A stretch of DNA of 8,885 bases from Rickettsia typhi (lineage in GTDB: Bacteria; Pseudomonadota; Alphaproteobacteria; Rickettsiales; UBA1997). The stretch is taken from positions 1 through 8,885 of the forward strand of contig CAMDMO010000064.1 of the NCBI GenBank assembly GCA_945902255.1. Direction: 5' to 3'. The notes under the pieces were generated by a model that was not told the origin of the DNA, searched no databases, and was given only the letters and a program-made list of their open reading frames with translations. Positions 1 through 5,814 of this stretch are shown here, piece after piece (positions within the stretch are counted from its first letter, which is position 1; every line of letters begins with the position of its first letter). The translations under genes and the position numbers were made by a program.

Positions 1-1128
1 TGGAATTTGAAATTCTTTAGCAATCGCTTTTAAGCCTTGAGTAATTTCAGAGATTTCTTGCACACGATTTTCACTAGAGCGAGAACTGCTACCGCGAATT
101 AGCTGCAAATAATCTACCACTAAAAAAGCTAAATTATTTTTACGAACCATTCTTCGGGTACGAGTTCTTAAAGCAGCAATTGAAAGAGCTGGAGTGTCAT
201 CTATAAAAAATGGTAATTTCGAAATTTCCGCACTACGCATTGCAACCACTTCCCATTCAGTGTCATTTAATTGACCAGTTCTAAATTTTGTTGCATTTAA
301 ACTACTTTCCATAGAAAGAATTCTTGCCGCAAGCTGATCAGAAGACATTTCTAAAGAGAAAAATCCAACCGCTTTTTTATCTTTCTGATTTTCAATATCT
401 TTATTTAAAAATTTACAAGCATTCAAGGCAATATTAATTCCAAGCGCGGTTTTACCCATTGAAGGTCTGCCTGCAAGAATTATTAAATCTGATTGCTGTA
501 AGCCACTTAAAATTTTATCAAGATCAGCAAGGCCAGTTGAAATTCCACTAATATGCGAATCGCGCTTTCTAGCGATTAAAGTTTTTTCAAGAGTTTCGGT
601 TAGAGAAGAAGAAATGCTACGAAAATCATTTTTACCATTTCCATGCTCTGAAAGCTTAAATAGACTAGTTTCAGCAATTTCAATTTGCTCTTCTGCAGAA
701 GTTTTTTCTTCTATTTTATAAACACGATTTACCACTTCTTCGCCAATCATAACTAGCTCGCGCTTCAAAGCTAAATCATAAACTAATTTTGCATAATCGG
801 CGATATCAATTATTGAAGAAGCTGAAGAAAGTAAAGTTGCAAGATATTGAGCGCCACCAATTGCTTTAATTGAGGGATCTGATTCAAAAAATTGTTTTAG
901 AGTAACTTGATTTGCTACAATATTTACTTTTTCAACATTATGTAAAATTTGTGAAAAAATCTTTTGATGAGAAGGTTCGTAAAAATGTTCAAGGCGAAGA
1001 AAATCTGAAACACGATTTAAATATTCATTATTTAAAATTATGGTTCCTAAAATAGTTTGTTCGGCCTCAATATTATAGAGCTCTTTTCTAATTAGATTGC
1101 TGGAATTTTGTGCTGTTTCTATTGGCAT
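1..1128 (-). CDS. dnaB: Replicative DNA helicase DnaB (3' end beyond the window)
   Basis: Reading the minus strand from an ATG at 1128 gives 376 codons without a stop, running off the left edge. DnaB is the hexameric ATP-driven helicase that unwinds DNA at the fork and recruits DnaG primase. The N-terminal primase-binding domain covers about residues 15–115 (starting near YNIEAEQTILG) and a helical linker about 115–175. The RecA-like motor follows, with Walker A AGRPSMGKTA (Lys226), the FFSLEMS segment and Walker B FLVVDYLQL (Asp339). The visible part ends at LKAIAKEFQIP, just before the usual ALSQL segment, so roughly 100 C-terminal residues are missing. Walker A, a common DnaB intein site, is uninterrupted. 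An AAGGA lies 15 bases before the ATG, too far for a good Shine-Dalgarno. The upstream gap is full of palindromic repeats, so dnaB probably has its own promoter. The identification is secure. Confidence 0.97.
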   Translation of the reverse strand, partial: MPIETAQNSSNLIRKELYNIEAEQTILGTIILNNEYLNRVSDFLRLEHFYEPSHQKIFSQILHNVEKVNIVANQVTLKQFFESDPSIKAIGGAQYLATLLSSASSIIDIADYAKLVYDLALKRELVMIGEEVVNRVYKIEEKTSAEEQIEIAETSLFKLSEHGNGKNDFRSISSSLTETLEKTLIARKRDSHISGISTGLADLDKILSGLQQSDLIILAGRPSMGKTALGINIALNACKFLNKDIENQKDKKAVGFFSLEMSSDQLAARILSMESSLNATKFRTGQLNDTEWEVVAMRSAEISKLPFFIDDTPALSIAALRTRTRRMVRKNNLAFLVVDYLQLIRGSSSRSSENRVQEISEITQGLKAIAKEFQIP

Positions 1129-1212
1129 TTTTAAAATGTTTATTCCTTGCTTTAGATGCTAATCGGGGAAAAATCTATAAAACCAATTCGAGATAAAAAA
1201 CCTTTCAAAATC

Positions 1213-1307
1213 TTTATCCTCGAATCGAAGAGAGTTGAGAATCTCGTGAACTTGGCTTAGACGTTTAAACTCATGAGATCCTCGAAGCTTCGCTTCAAGG
1301 ATGACGG
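1213..1307. repeat. Palindromic repeat element I (two inverted units of the GTCATCCTTGA family)
   Basis: Two diverged units face each other. The plus-oriented unit (about 1213–1256) reads ATCCTCGAATCGAAG…GAGAATCTCGTGAACTTGG. The minus-oriented unit (1271–1307) reads, on the minus strand, CCGTCATCCTTGAAGCGAAG followed by CTTCGAGGATCTCATGA. Both match the pattern of element II (GTCATCCTTGA…TCGAGGATCTYATGAGTTTGG), but the first unit has drifted. Together they can form an imperfect hairpin of about 95 bases. The general look, GTCATCCT…GAGGATCT, recalls dispersed palindromic repeats seen in many bacterial genomes. No ORF or transposase is associated with it. Confidence 0.75.
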
Positions 1308-1344
1308 AAGTTAGTAGATTCCTTATTTTTGAACTGATGTTTAT

Positions 1345-1450
1345 AAAAACCCGTCATCCTTGACGCATAAAGAGTCGAGGATCTTATGAGTTTGGCTTTT
1401 TATCAAAAAACTCCTGAGATACTCGGCTCTTTTAAGTCAAGGATGACGAG
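1345..1450 (-). terminator. Probable rho-independent terminator of the glmS–acidic-protein unit, made from repeat element II
   Basis: Read on the minus strand just after the acidic-protein gene (19 bases past its stop), repeat element II gives a long stem. Its base is about 15 pairs, including CTC/GGG with one wobble plus the 12-base perfect arm. It is followed directly by TTTTT at 1349–1345. This has the form of an intrinsic terminator, although the loop part is far longer than usual. The position, between the end of one minus-strand unit and the dnaB start, fits termination. The function is inferred from structure only. Confidence 0.5.
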
Positions 1451-1458
1451 GATCGGTT
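1347..1458. repeat. Palindromic repeat element II (two inverted units of the GTCATCCTTGA family)
   Basis: The plus-oriented unit begins with GTCATCCTTGAC at 1353–1364. The inverted unit ends with its exact reverse complement, GTCAAGGATGAC, at 1436–1447. Inside, AAAGAG pairs with CTCTTT, and a further segment of about 19 bases (TCGAGGATCTTATGAGTTT against its partner) matches at about 15 positions. A loop of about 14 bases remains. The palindrome extends outward to AAAACC/GGTTTT flanks. It is the better preserved of the two adjacent elements, which sit about 40 bases apart. Confidence 0.85.
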
Positions 1459-1468
1459 TTAAAATAAA

Positions 1469-2116
1469 TTATTTTTTACCAAATCCTATACGACTAAAAA
1501 AACCTCTTTTAACAACCTCTCCTTGATATTCTTCAACCGCATTTTCAATATCTTCATTGATATCAAAATTTGACTTTTTATCAACAGCTTGTTCTTCAAT
1601 AGGTTCTTCATTATCATGATCAGAACCTTTATTTTCTTCAAGATCTTCATCTTGGTCAAGACCTTCATCTTCTTCGTCTTCTTCAAGATCTTCATCTTCA
1701 CCAGCAACTTCCTCGTCCTCTTCAATCTCTTCTTCTTCATCATCAAATTCATCTTCTTCTATTTCTTCCTCTAGCTCTTCTGTAGTCCAGCCACCTAAGG
1801 CTTCAATTTTTGATTCAAGATATTCTGAAAATTTTGCTAATGTTTCAAGAGCATAGGCAAGTTTTTCTGGATTTTCTCCATAAATTTTATGACAATCACT
1901 GAACAAAGAAAATTCTGTTTCAAGGCTTAGGAAAGCTCTTTGAAGCTTTATTTCTTCAAGAAATTCTTTAGCAATTTCGGCATTATTGGCAGATAAAAAA
2001 TCTGCAAAAAATCTAGAGAAATTTTTAACCGACGAATGCTCATAGTCATTACGCTTAGCAATTAAAACTTTAAGCTCTTCTGAAATGCTGCTTTGCTCTT
2101 CTTGTGTAATAGTCAT
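1469..2116 (-). CDS. Hypothetical highly acidic protein, 215 aa
   Basis: I do not recognise this protein. I chose the ATG at 2116. An in-frame TTG at 2128 would add four residues, but neither has a Shine-Dalgarno. Residues 1–105 look like a compact, mainly helical domain (…EIAKEFLEEIKLQRAF…, ALETLAKFSEYLESKIEAL). Residues about 113–176 are a low-complexity acidic stretch in which some 43 of 64 residues are Asp or Glu. The extreme C-terminus flips to a basic-aromatic tail, VVKRGFFSRIGFGKK. There is no signal peptide or membrane segment, so it is probably cytoplasmic. The ATG lies 24 bases past the glmS stop on the same strand, so it is probably co-transcribed with glmS. The acidic run is encoded largely by GAA/GAT-type codons, which leaves an open frame on the opposite strand; that frame looks like a shadow. 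Possible roles (nucleic-acid mimic, chaperone-like or membrane-tethered acidic protein) are guesses. Confidence 0.8.
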   Translation of the reverse strand: MTITQEEQSSISEELKVLIAKRNDYEHSSVKNFSRFFADFLSANNAEIAKEFLEEIKLQRAFLSLETEFSLFSDCHKIYGENPEKLAYALETLAKFSEYLESKIEALGGWTTEELEEEIEEDEFDDEEEEIEEDEEVAGEDEDLEEDEEDEGLDQDEDLEENKGSDHDNEEPIEEQAVDKKSNFDINEDIENAVEEYQGEVVKRGFFSRIGFGKK

Positions 2117-2140
2117 AAATATATTCAAATTAAATTAAAA

Positions 2141-3982
2141 TTACTCTACAGTTACTGACTTTGCCAAATTTCTTGGCTGATCAACATCATTGCCTTTAAA
2201 AAGAGCGACATAGTAAGAAAGAAGCTGAGTTGAAACAACTGGCAATAATGCTTCTTGAATTATCCCTGCAATTTCTGGAATTTCTATAGTTTTTTTCGCA
2301 ATCTTCTTAAATTGGGAAATTCCAATCTTGTCACTAATAAAAATTATTTTCCCGCCCCTTGCATTTACCTCTTCGGCGTTAGAAATTGTTTTTTCAAATA
2401 ATTCATTATTTTTATTTCTAGGAGCAATTACAACAATTGGCATTTTTTTATCAACCAAAGCAATTGTGCCGTGCTTTAATTCACCAGCAGCAATGCCTTG
2501 AGCGTTAATATAAGAGAGTTCGCGCAATTTTAAAGCCGCTTCAAAAGCGGTAATTTGAGAAATGCCACGACCAATATAAAGTAAATTTTTAGCTTTAGTT
2601 AAAAAACGAGCAACTTTTTTGATATTTTTTATATCTCCATCATTAAATAATTGATTCATTTTAGCGCCAGATTCTATTAATTGGTGCAATAATTCAAGCT
2701 TTTGTTCTTTATCAATACTTCCTTTTATTGAAGCCAAGTGAATCGCAAAAAGACTTAAAACGGCAATTTGTGCAGTATATGCCTTAGTGGATGCAACTCC
2801 AATTTCAGGGCCGGCAACAGTGCGAATTACCGAATCAGATAATTGCGCCATAGTGCTTAGGGCAACATTAACAATTGAAAGAATTTTTTGATTATTTTTC
2901 TTAGCAAATTTTAACGCCGCAAGAGTATCTGCAGTTTCTCCTGATTGAGAAATAAAAATCATCAGATTGTCAGCGCGAAAAGGATGGGCGCGATAACGAA
3001 ACTCTGAAGCAATATCAACTTCAACTTCTATTTTAGCAATTTCTTCAATTAAATATTTTGCACATAAGCCCGCGTAATAAGAGGTTCCGCAAGCAACAAT
3101 TGTGATTTTATTAATTTCTTTTAAATCAAAAGAAAAATTTGGCAAATGAATTGAATCACTGCTTAAATCAACATAGGCTTGAATTGTTTCTTCTAAAACA
3201 CGAGGTTGTTCATAAATTTCTTTAAGCATGAAGTGATCATAACCATCTTTAGAAACTCTATTATTTTCGGCTTCCATTACCTTTGAAGTTCTTTTTATTT
3301 CTTCTTCTTTATTGTTAAAAATTGTAATTTGCTTGTCCGAAACTAGCGCGAATTCTTCATCTTCTAAAGCTATGATATTGCTGGTATAATTAGATAATGC
3401 GTAATAGTCGGAAGCAATATAGTTTTCAGATTTTCCAACCCCTAAAATTAAAGGCGAACCTCTTTTTGCAACGGCGATTATATTTTCTCTGTCTTTAAAC
3501 ATTACTGCTAAAGCAAAGGTTCCATGAATTTCTTTAGCAGTTGCAATCAAAGATTTTTTAATATCATTGGTTTTTTCATAATGATATTGAATCAAATGCG
3601 GTAAAACTTCAGTGTCAGTTTGACTTAAAAAATTAACTCCATTTTTTTCTAATTTTTCTTTAAGCTCTTGATAATTTTCGATAATTCCATTATGCACTAA
3701 ACAAATTTTTGATGAAGCGTGGGGATGAGCATTTTCTTTACTCGGGCGACCATGAGTAGCCCAGCGCGTGTGACCAATTCCAATATCAGATTGCAGTTTG
3801 GATTCTTTTATCGCAAGTTCAAGATTGGCAATTTTTCCTTCTTCTTTTATAGTTTGAAATTGACCATTTTTAAGCACCGCAATTCCCGCCGAATCATATC
3901 CACGATATTCCAATTTTTTTAGCCCATCGAGAATAATTTCAACCGCCTCTTTTTTACCAACAACCCCAACAATTCCACACAT
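2141..3982 (-). CDS. glmS: Glutamine–fructose-6-phosphate aminotransferase (isomerizing), GlmS
   Basis: GlmS converts fructose-6-phosphate and glutamine to glucosamine-6-phosphate and glutamate, the committed step to UDP-GlcNAc for peptidoglycan and lipid A. At 613 aa it has the normal family length (E. coli about 609). Cys2, right after the initiator Met (MCGIVGV), is the glutaminase nucleophile. GHTRWATHG (70–78, Arg73) and HNG (97–99) complete the N-terminal glutamine amidotransferase site. The first SIS domain has VACGTSYYAG (CGTS 298–301) and SQSGET (345–350). The second has GRGISQITAFEAALKLREL and AGELKHG (499–505). The C-terminal DQPRNLAKSVTVE is the classic tail with the sugar-binding Lys (608). 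The start is fixed by Cys2. The upstream 20 bases are A/T only with no Shine-Dalgarno. No glmS-ribozyme core was seen upstream. It is transcribed divergently from amiC, and the acidic-protein gene follows closely. Confidence 0.99.
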   Translation of the reverse strand: MCGIVGVVGKKEAVEIILDGLKKLEYRGYDSAGIAVLKNGQFQTIKEEGKIANLELAIKESKLQSDIGIGHTRWATHGRPSKENAHPHASSKICLVHNGIIENYQELKEKLEKNGVNFLSQTDTEVLPHLIQYHYEKTNDIKKSLIATAKEIHGTFALAVMFKDRENIIAVAKRGSPLILGVGKSENYIASDYYALSNYTSNIIALEDEEFALVSDKQITIFNNKEEEIKRTSKVMEAENNRVSKDGYDHFMLKEIYEQPRVLEETIQAYVDLSSDSIHLPNFSFDLKEINKITIVACGTSYYAGLCAKYLIEEIAKIEVEVDIASEFRYRAHPFRADNLMIFISQSGETADTLAALKFAKKNNQKILSIVNVALSTMAQLSDSVIRTVAGPEIGVASTKAYTAQIAVLSLFAIHLASIKGSIDKEQKLELLHQLIESGAKMNQLFNDGDIKNIKKVARFLTKAKNLLYIGRGISQITAFEAALKLRELSYINAQGIAAGELKHGTIALVDKKMPIVVIAPRNKNNELFEKTISNAEEVNARGGKIIFISDKIGISQFKKIAKKTIEIPEIAGIIQEALLPVVSTQLLSYYVALFKGNDVDQPRNLAKSVTVE

Positions 3983-4116
3983 AATTTTAGTTTTTTTAGT
4001 TTATAAGAAATAAGATACAAACTATGCTAGAAGCGGCTTGAAGAAAGTAAATTGTAATTTTTTGTAATAAGGTTTTATTAGTCACTTTTCATTATTGTTA
4101 CACTCCTCAAAAACCA

Positions 4117-4230
4117 CAAACTGGACAGGGTTTATAACTCTGCCCTAAGATCTAATGTCCTACTTAAGCAATATAGGTTCTGAATTTTCTGCACGAAGTT
4201 AAGTGCATACAGTTACAAACCAATCCCAGC
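4117..4230. ncRNA. Candidate structured RNA or cis leader element, unidentified
   Basis: Two nested hairpins can be drawn. The first pairs GGACA (4123–4127) with TGTCC (4156–4160), enclosing GGG/CCC or, alternatively, CAGGGTT/AACTCTG. The second pairs GGTT (4176–4179) with AACC (4218–4221), CTG (4180–4182) with CAG (4210–4212) and TGCAC (4190–4194) with GTGCA (4203–4207). A short CTGG/CCAG helix could close both. The stretch is less AT-rich than its surroundings. The stems are short and largely symmetric, so either strand could be transcribed; on the minus strand it would lie in the glmS leader. I compared it from memory with SRP, 6S, tmRNA and glmS-ribozyme hallmarks and could not match it. 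It may equally be a decayed repeat. Confidence 0.25.
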
Positions 4231-4234
4231 CGTG

Positions 4235-4446
4235 AAGTTATCATGTTTTTCTTGAGTTTTTTGATTCTTTTTTGATTTCGTTAAATTCTTTTTTGAGCTT
4301 GTCACCCCGTCGAATGACGGGGTCCATCTGGTCACCAAATCTTAACCTAATTTAAAATTGAAATCTTGACAAGATGGACCCCGTCATTCGACGGGGTGAC
4401 AAGCTCAGAAAAGAATCAAAAAACTTAAGAAAAAATATGATAACTT
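4235..4446. repeat. 212-base inverted-repeat (MITE-like) element carrying two GTCACCCCGTC palindromes
   Basis: The outer arms are AAGTTATCAT (4235–4244) and its complement ATGATAACTT (4437–4446). Reading inward, both arms carry near-identical CTTRAGTTTTTTGATTCTTTT, then GAGCTTGTCACCCCGTCGAA, then TGACGGGGTCCATCT. Each arm therefore contains its own 8-bp hairpin ACCCCGTC-GAAT-GACGGGGT (about 4304–4323 and 4379–4398). A centre of about 40 bases separates the arms. The left arm is about 20 bases longer because ATTCTTTTTTGA is duplicated (4265–4276 and 4285–4296). A weaker match, ATCCC (4223–4227) against GGGAT (4458–4462), may mark an older outer boundary. No target-site duplication or ORF was seen. 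It lies between divergent promoters, so it could form a cruciform or affect either transcript. Confidence 0.85.
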
Positions 4447-4588
4447 GAGAAGAAATCGGGATAAAAGAGTAAAAAGTTATAGGTAAAGTTAGCGATAAGC
4501 TAATATGAGTTAAAAAATATCTTCACATTCTCACTTCTTATATTTAATGTCATAAAGCTAATTCAAATTCCAAGTTACTTCCATAATC

Positions 4589-5812
4589 ATGTTGTCATTA
4601 AAACAAATCAAAGCCGTTTTATTTCTAGCTTTTGCGATGTTTTTTTGCGCAACAGAAATATTAGCAAACAACTCCCCTTCCTCGGTAAAAAAAATAGAAT
4701 TTACCCAAGATAATCAACTCGAAATTACACTTTCTAAAAAAACTGATTTTAAAATTTTTACTCTAAAAAATCCAAATCGCTTAGTGATAGATATAATGGA
4801 TTCTAAGCTTGAGAATAAAAACTACCAACCAAAGCTTTCTTCACTCACCTCATCTTTTCGCAGCAAAAAAGATCCTAATTATTTAAGATTAGTTTTTGAC
4901 CTTAACAAGCCGATAAATATTGTTTCAAGCAGGTTTGAAAAAATAAAAAATAACTCAAATAAAATTATCGTTGAGGTCAGCCAAGAAAAATCTAAGGATT
5001 TTATTACAAGCAAGGCAGAGGAATTTGATGTTAAAACTACCAAAGTGAATAATTCCGATGGCACTTCAAAATATGTGGTAACAAAAATCACAAAAAACCA
5101 ACCATCTTTTACGGGATATAAAAAAATTCCAACTATAGTAATTGACGCAGGTCACGGCGGAAAGGATCCTGGAACTATTGGTAATTTTGCCCGCACTAAA
5201 GAAAAAAATATTACTTTATCTTATGCAAAAGAATTGGCAAAACAACTAATGAACACTGGGCGATACAGGGTTTATTTAACTCGCAATAATGATTATTTTA
5301 TTTCCCTAAGACAAAGAGTTGAAAGAGCTCGCAAAATAAAAGCCGATATTTTTATTTCACTACACGCAAACTCCGCTGCTGATTCTTCGGTTTCAGGCTT
5401 TTCGCTTTATACCCTATCTGAAAATTCTTCAGATAAACAGGCGGAATTATTAGCGCAAAAAGAAAATCGCTCCGATATCATCGCCGGCATTGATTTTTCT
5501 AACGCAAGCTATGATATTATGAAAACTTTGATTGACTTATCGCAAAGAGAAAGCAAAAACAGCTCAGCAAATTTTGCGGCCATCACGGTAAAATTAATAA
5601 AAAAATCTGATATAAAAATTTTACAGAATAGCCACAGATTCGCTGGATTTGCGGTGTTAACCGCTCCAGACATGGCGTCAATCCTGCTTGAGCTTGGATA
5701 TTTATCCAATAAAAATGAAGAAAAACTGTTAAACAATATATTTTACAAAAGACAAGTTGCTAAAATTTTAGTTGAAGCAATTGATGAATATTTTTCAAAA
5801 AATAAATTATAA
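4589..5812 (+). CDS. amiC: N-acetylmuramoyl-L-alanine amidase (AmiC type, AMIN + Amidase_3)
   Basis: This zinc amidase cuts the bond between MurNAc and the stem peptide and is used in daughter-cell separation. Residues 1–26 are a signal peptide (Lys-containing start, hydrophobic core VLFLAFAMFF, cleavage probably after EILA), so it acts in the periplasm. An AMIN domain, which targets the protein to peptidoglycan at the septum, covers about residues 33–133. The Amidase_3 catalytic domain covers about 180–400. Its expected zinc and catalytic residues are present: His189 in DAGHGG, Glu205 in KEKN, His259 in SLHAN and Glu368 in LLELGYLSN. The insert between SLHAN and the C-terminal Glu (about 285–345) resembles the regulatory-helix insertion of AmiA/B/C enzymes, which is normally relieved by an EnvC/NlpD activator; that is by family analogy. 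No Shine-Dalgarno precedes the ATG. mrcA begins 2 bases after the stop, so the two are almost surely co-transcribed. Confidence 0.95.
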   Translation: MLSLKQIKAVLFLAFAMFFCATEILANNSPSSVKKIEFTQDNQLEITLSKKTDFKIFTLKNPNRLVIDIMDSKLENKNYQPKLSSLTSSFRSKKDPNYLRLVFDLNKPINIVSSRFEKIKNNSNKIIVEVSQEKSKDFITSKAEEFDVKTTKVNNSDGTSKYVVTKITKNQPSFTGYKKIPTIVIDAGHGGKDPGTIGNFARTKEKNITLSYAKELAKQLMNTGRYRVYLTRNNDYFISLRQRVERARKIKADIFISLHANSAADSSVSGFSLYTLSENSSDKQAELLAQKENRSDIIAGIDFSNASYDIMKTLIDLSQRESKNSSANFAAITVKLIKKSDIKILQNSHRFAGFAVLTAPDMASILLELGYLSNKNEEKLLNNIFYKRQVAKILVEAIDEYFSKNKL

Positions 5813-5814
5813 AT

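Larger units (their letters stand above)
1129..1468. other. Intergenic region between the acidic-protein gene and dnaB, filled with palindromic repeats
   Basis: This 340-base gap separates two minus-strand genes. From about 1213 to 1458 it is occupied by two palindromic elements built from four related units, described separately. The 84 bases next to dnaB (1129–1212) are AT-rich and must hold any dnaB-specific promoter. A TATAGA at about 1174–1179 on the minus strand is a possible -10 box, but I see no convincing -35. No ORF with coding character or RNA gene was seen here. Confidence 0.7.
3983..4588. other. Divergent intergenic region between glmS and amiC
   Basis: These 606 bases must hold the promoters of both the glmS and the amiC units. 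The glmS-proximal 90 bases are AT-rich; TTTACT-16-TAGCAT on the minus strand (about 4050–4023) is the best promoter match I found and is weak. At 4065–4080 is a perfect AT hairpin (TAATAA-GGTT-TTATTA). Bases 4117–4230 can form two hairpins and 4235–4446 is a long inverted repeat, both listed separately. The amiC-proximal 140 bases contain a small hairpin (TTAGC-GATAA-GCTAA, 4489–4503) and AT-rich candidate -10 boxes (TATATT, CATAAA around 4540–4558) without a clear -35. No tRNA, rRNA or convincing ORF is present. Confidence 0.7.

Noticed and set aside
1213..1458. CRISPR array
   Set aside because: The units are inverted and diverged, with no regular direct repeats or uniform spacers and no cas genes.
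1589..1774. Plus-strand ORF rich in Phe/Ile opposite the acidic gene, and an alternative minus-strand Lys-rich frame at 1486–1752
   Set aside because: Both are shadows created by the repetitive GAA/GAT-type codons of the acidic stretch. Their composition is extreme and they have no start signals.
2126..2128. TTG as the start of the acidic protein
   Set aside because: An ATG four codons downstream is the more likely start. Neither has a Shine-Dalgarno, and the extra residues NIF add no recognisable feature.
3719..3922. Plus-strand ORF antisense to glmS, and similar antisense or overlapping ORFs within amiC, mrcA and at 7914–8216
   Set aside because: The host genes have intact family motifs throughout, and the overlapping frames show no domain, start signal or plausible composition.
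3983..4140. glmS ribozyme upstream of glmS
   Set aside because: The conserved core sequences and pseudoknot layout known from Gram-positive glmS ribozymes are not recognisable, and the family is not expected in alphaproteobacteria.
4235..4446. Complete insertion sequence
   Set aside because: It is only 212 bases long, with no ORF and no visible target-site duplication, so at most a non-autonomous element.
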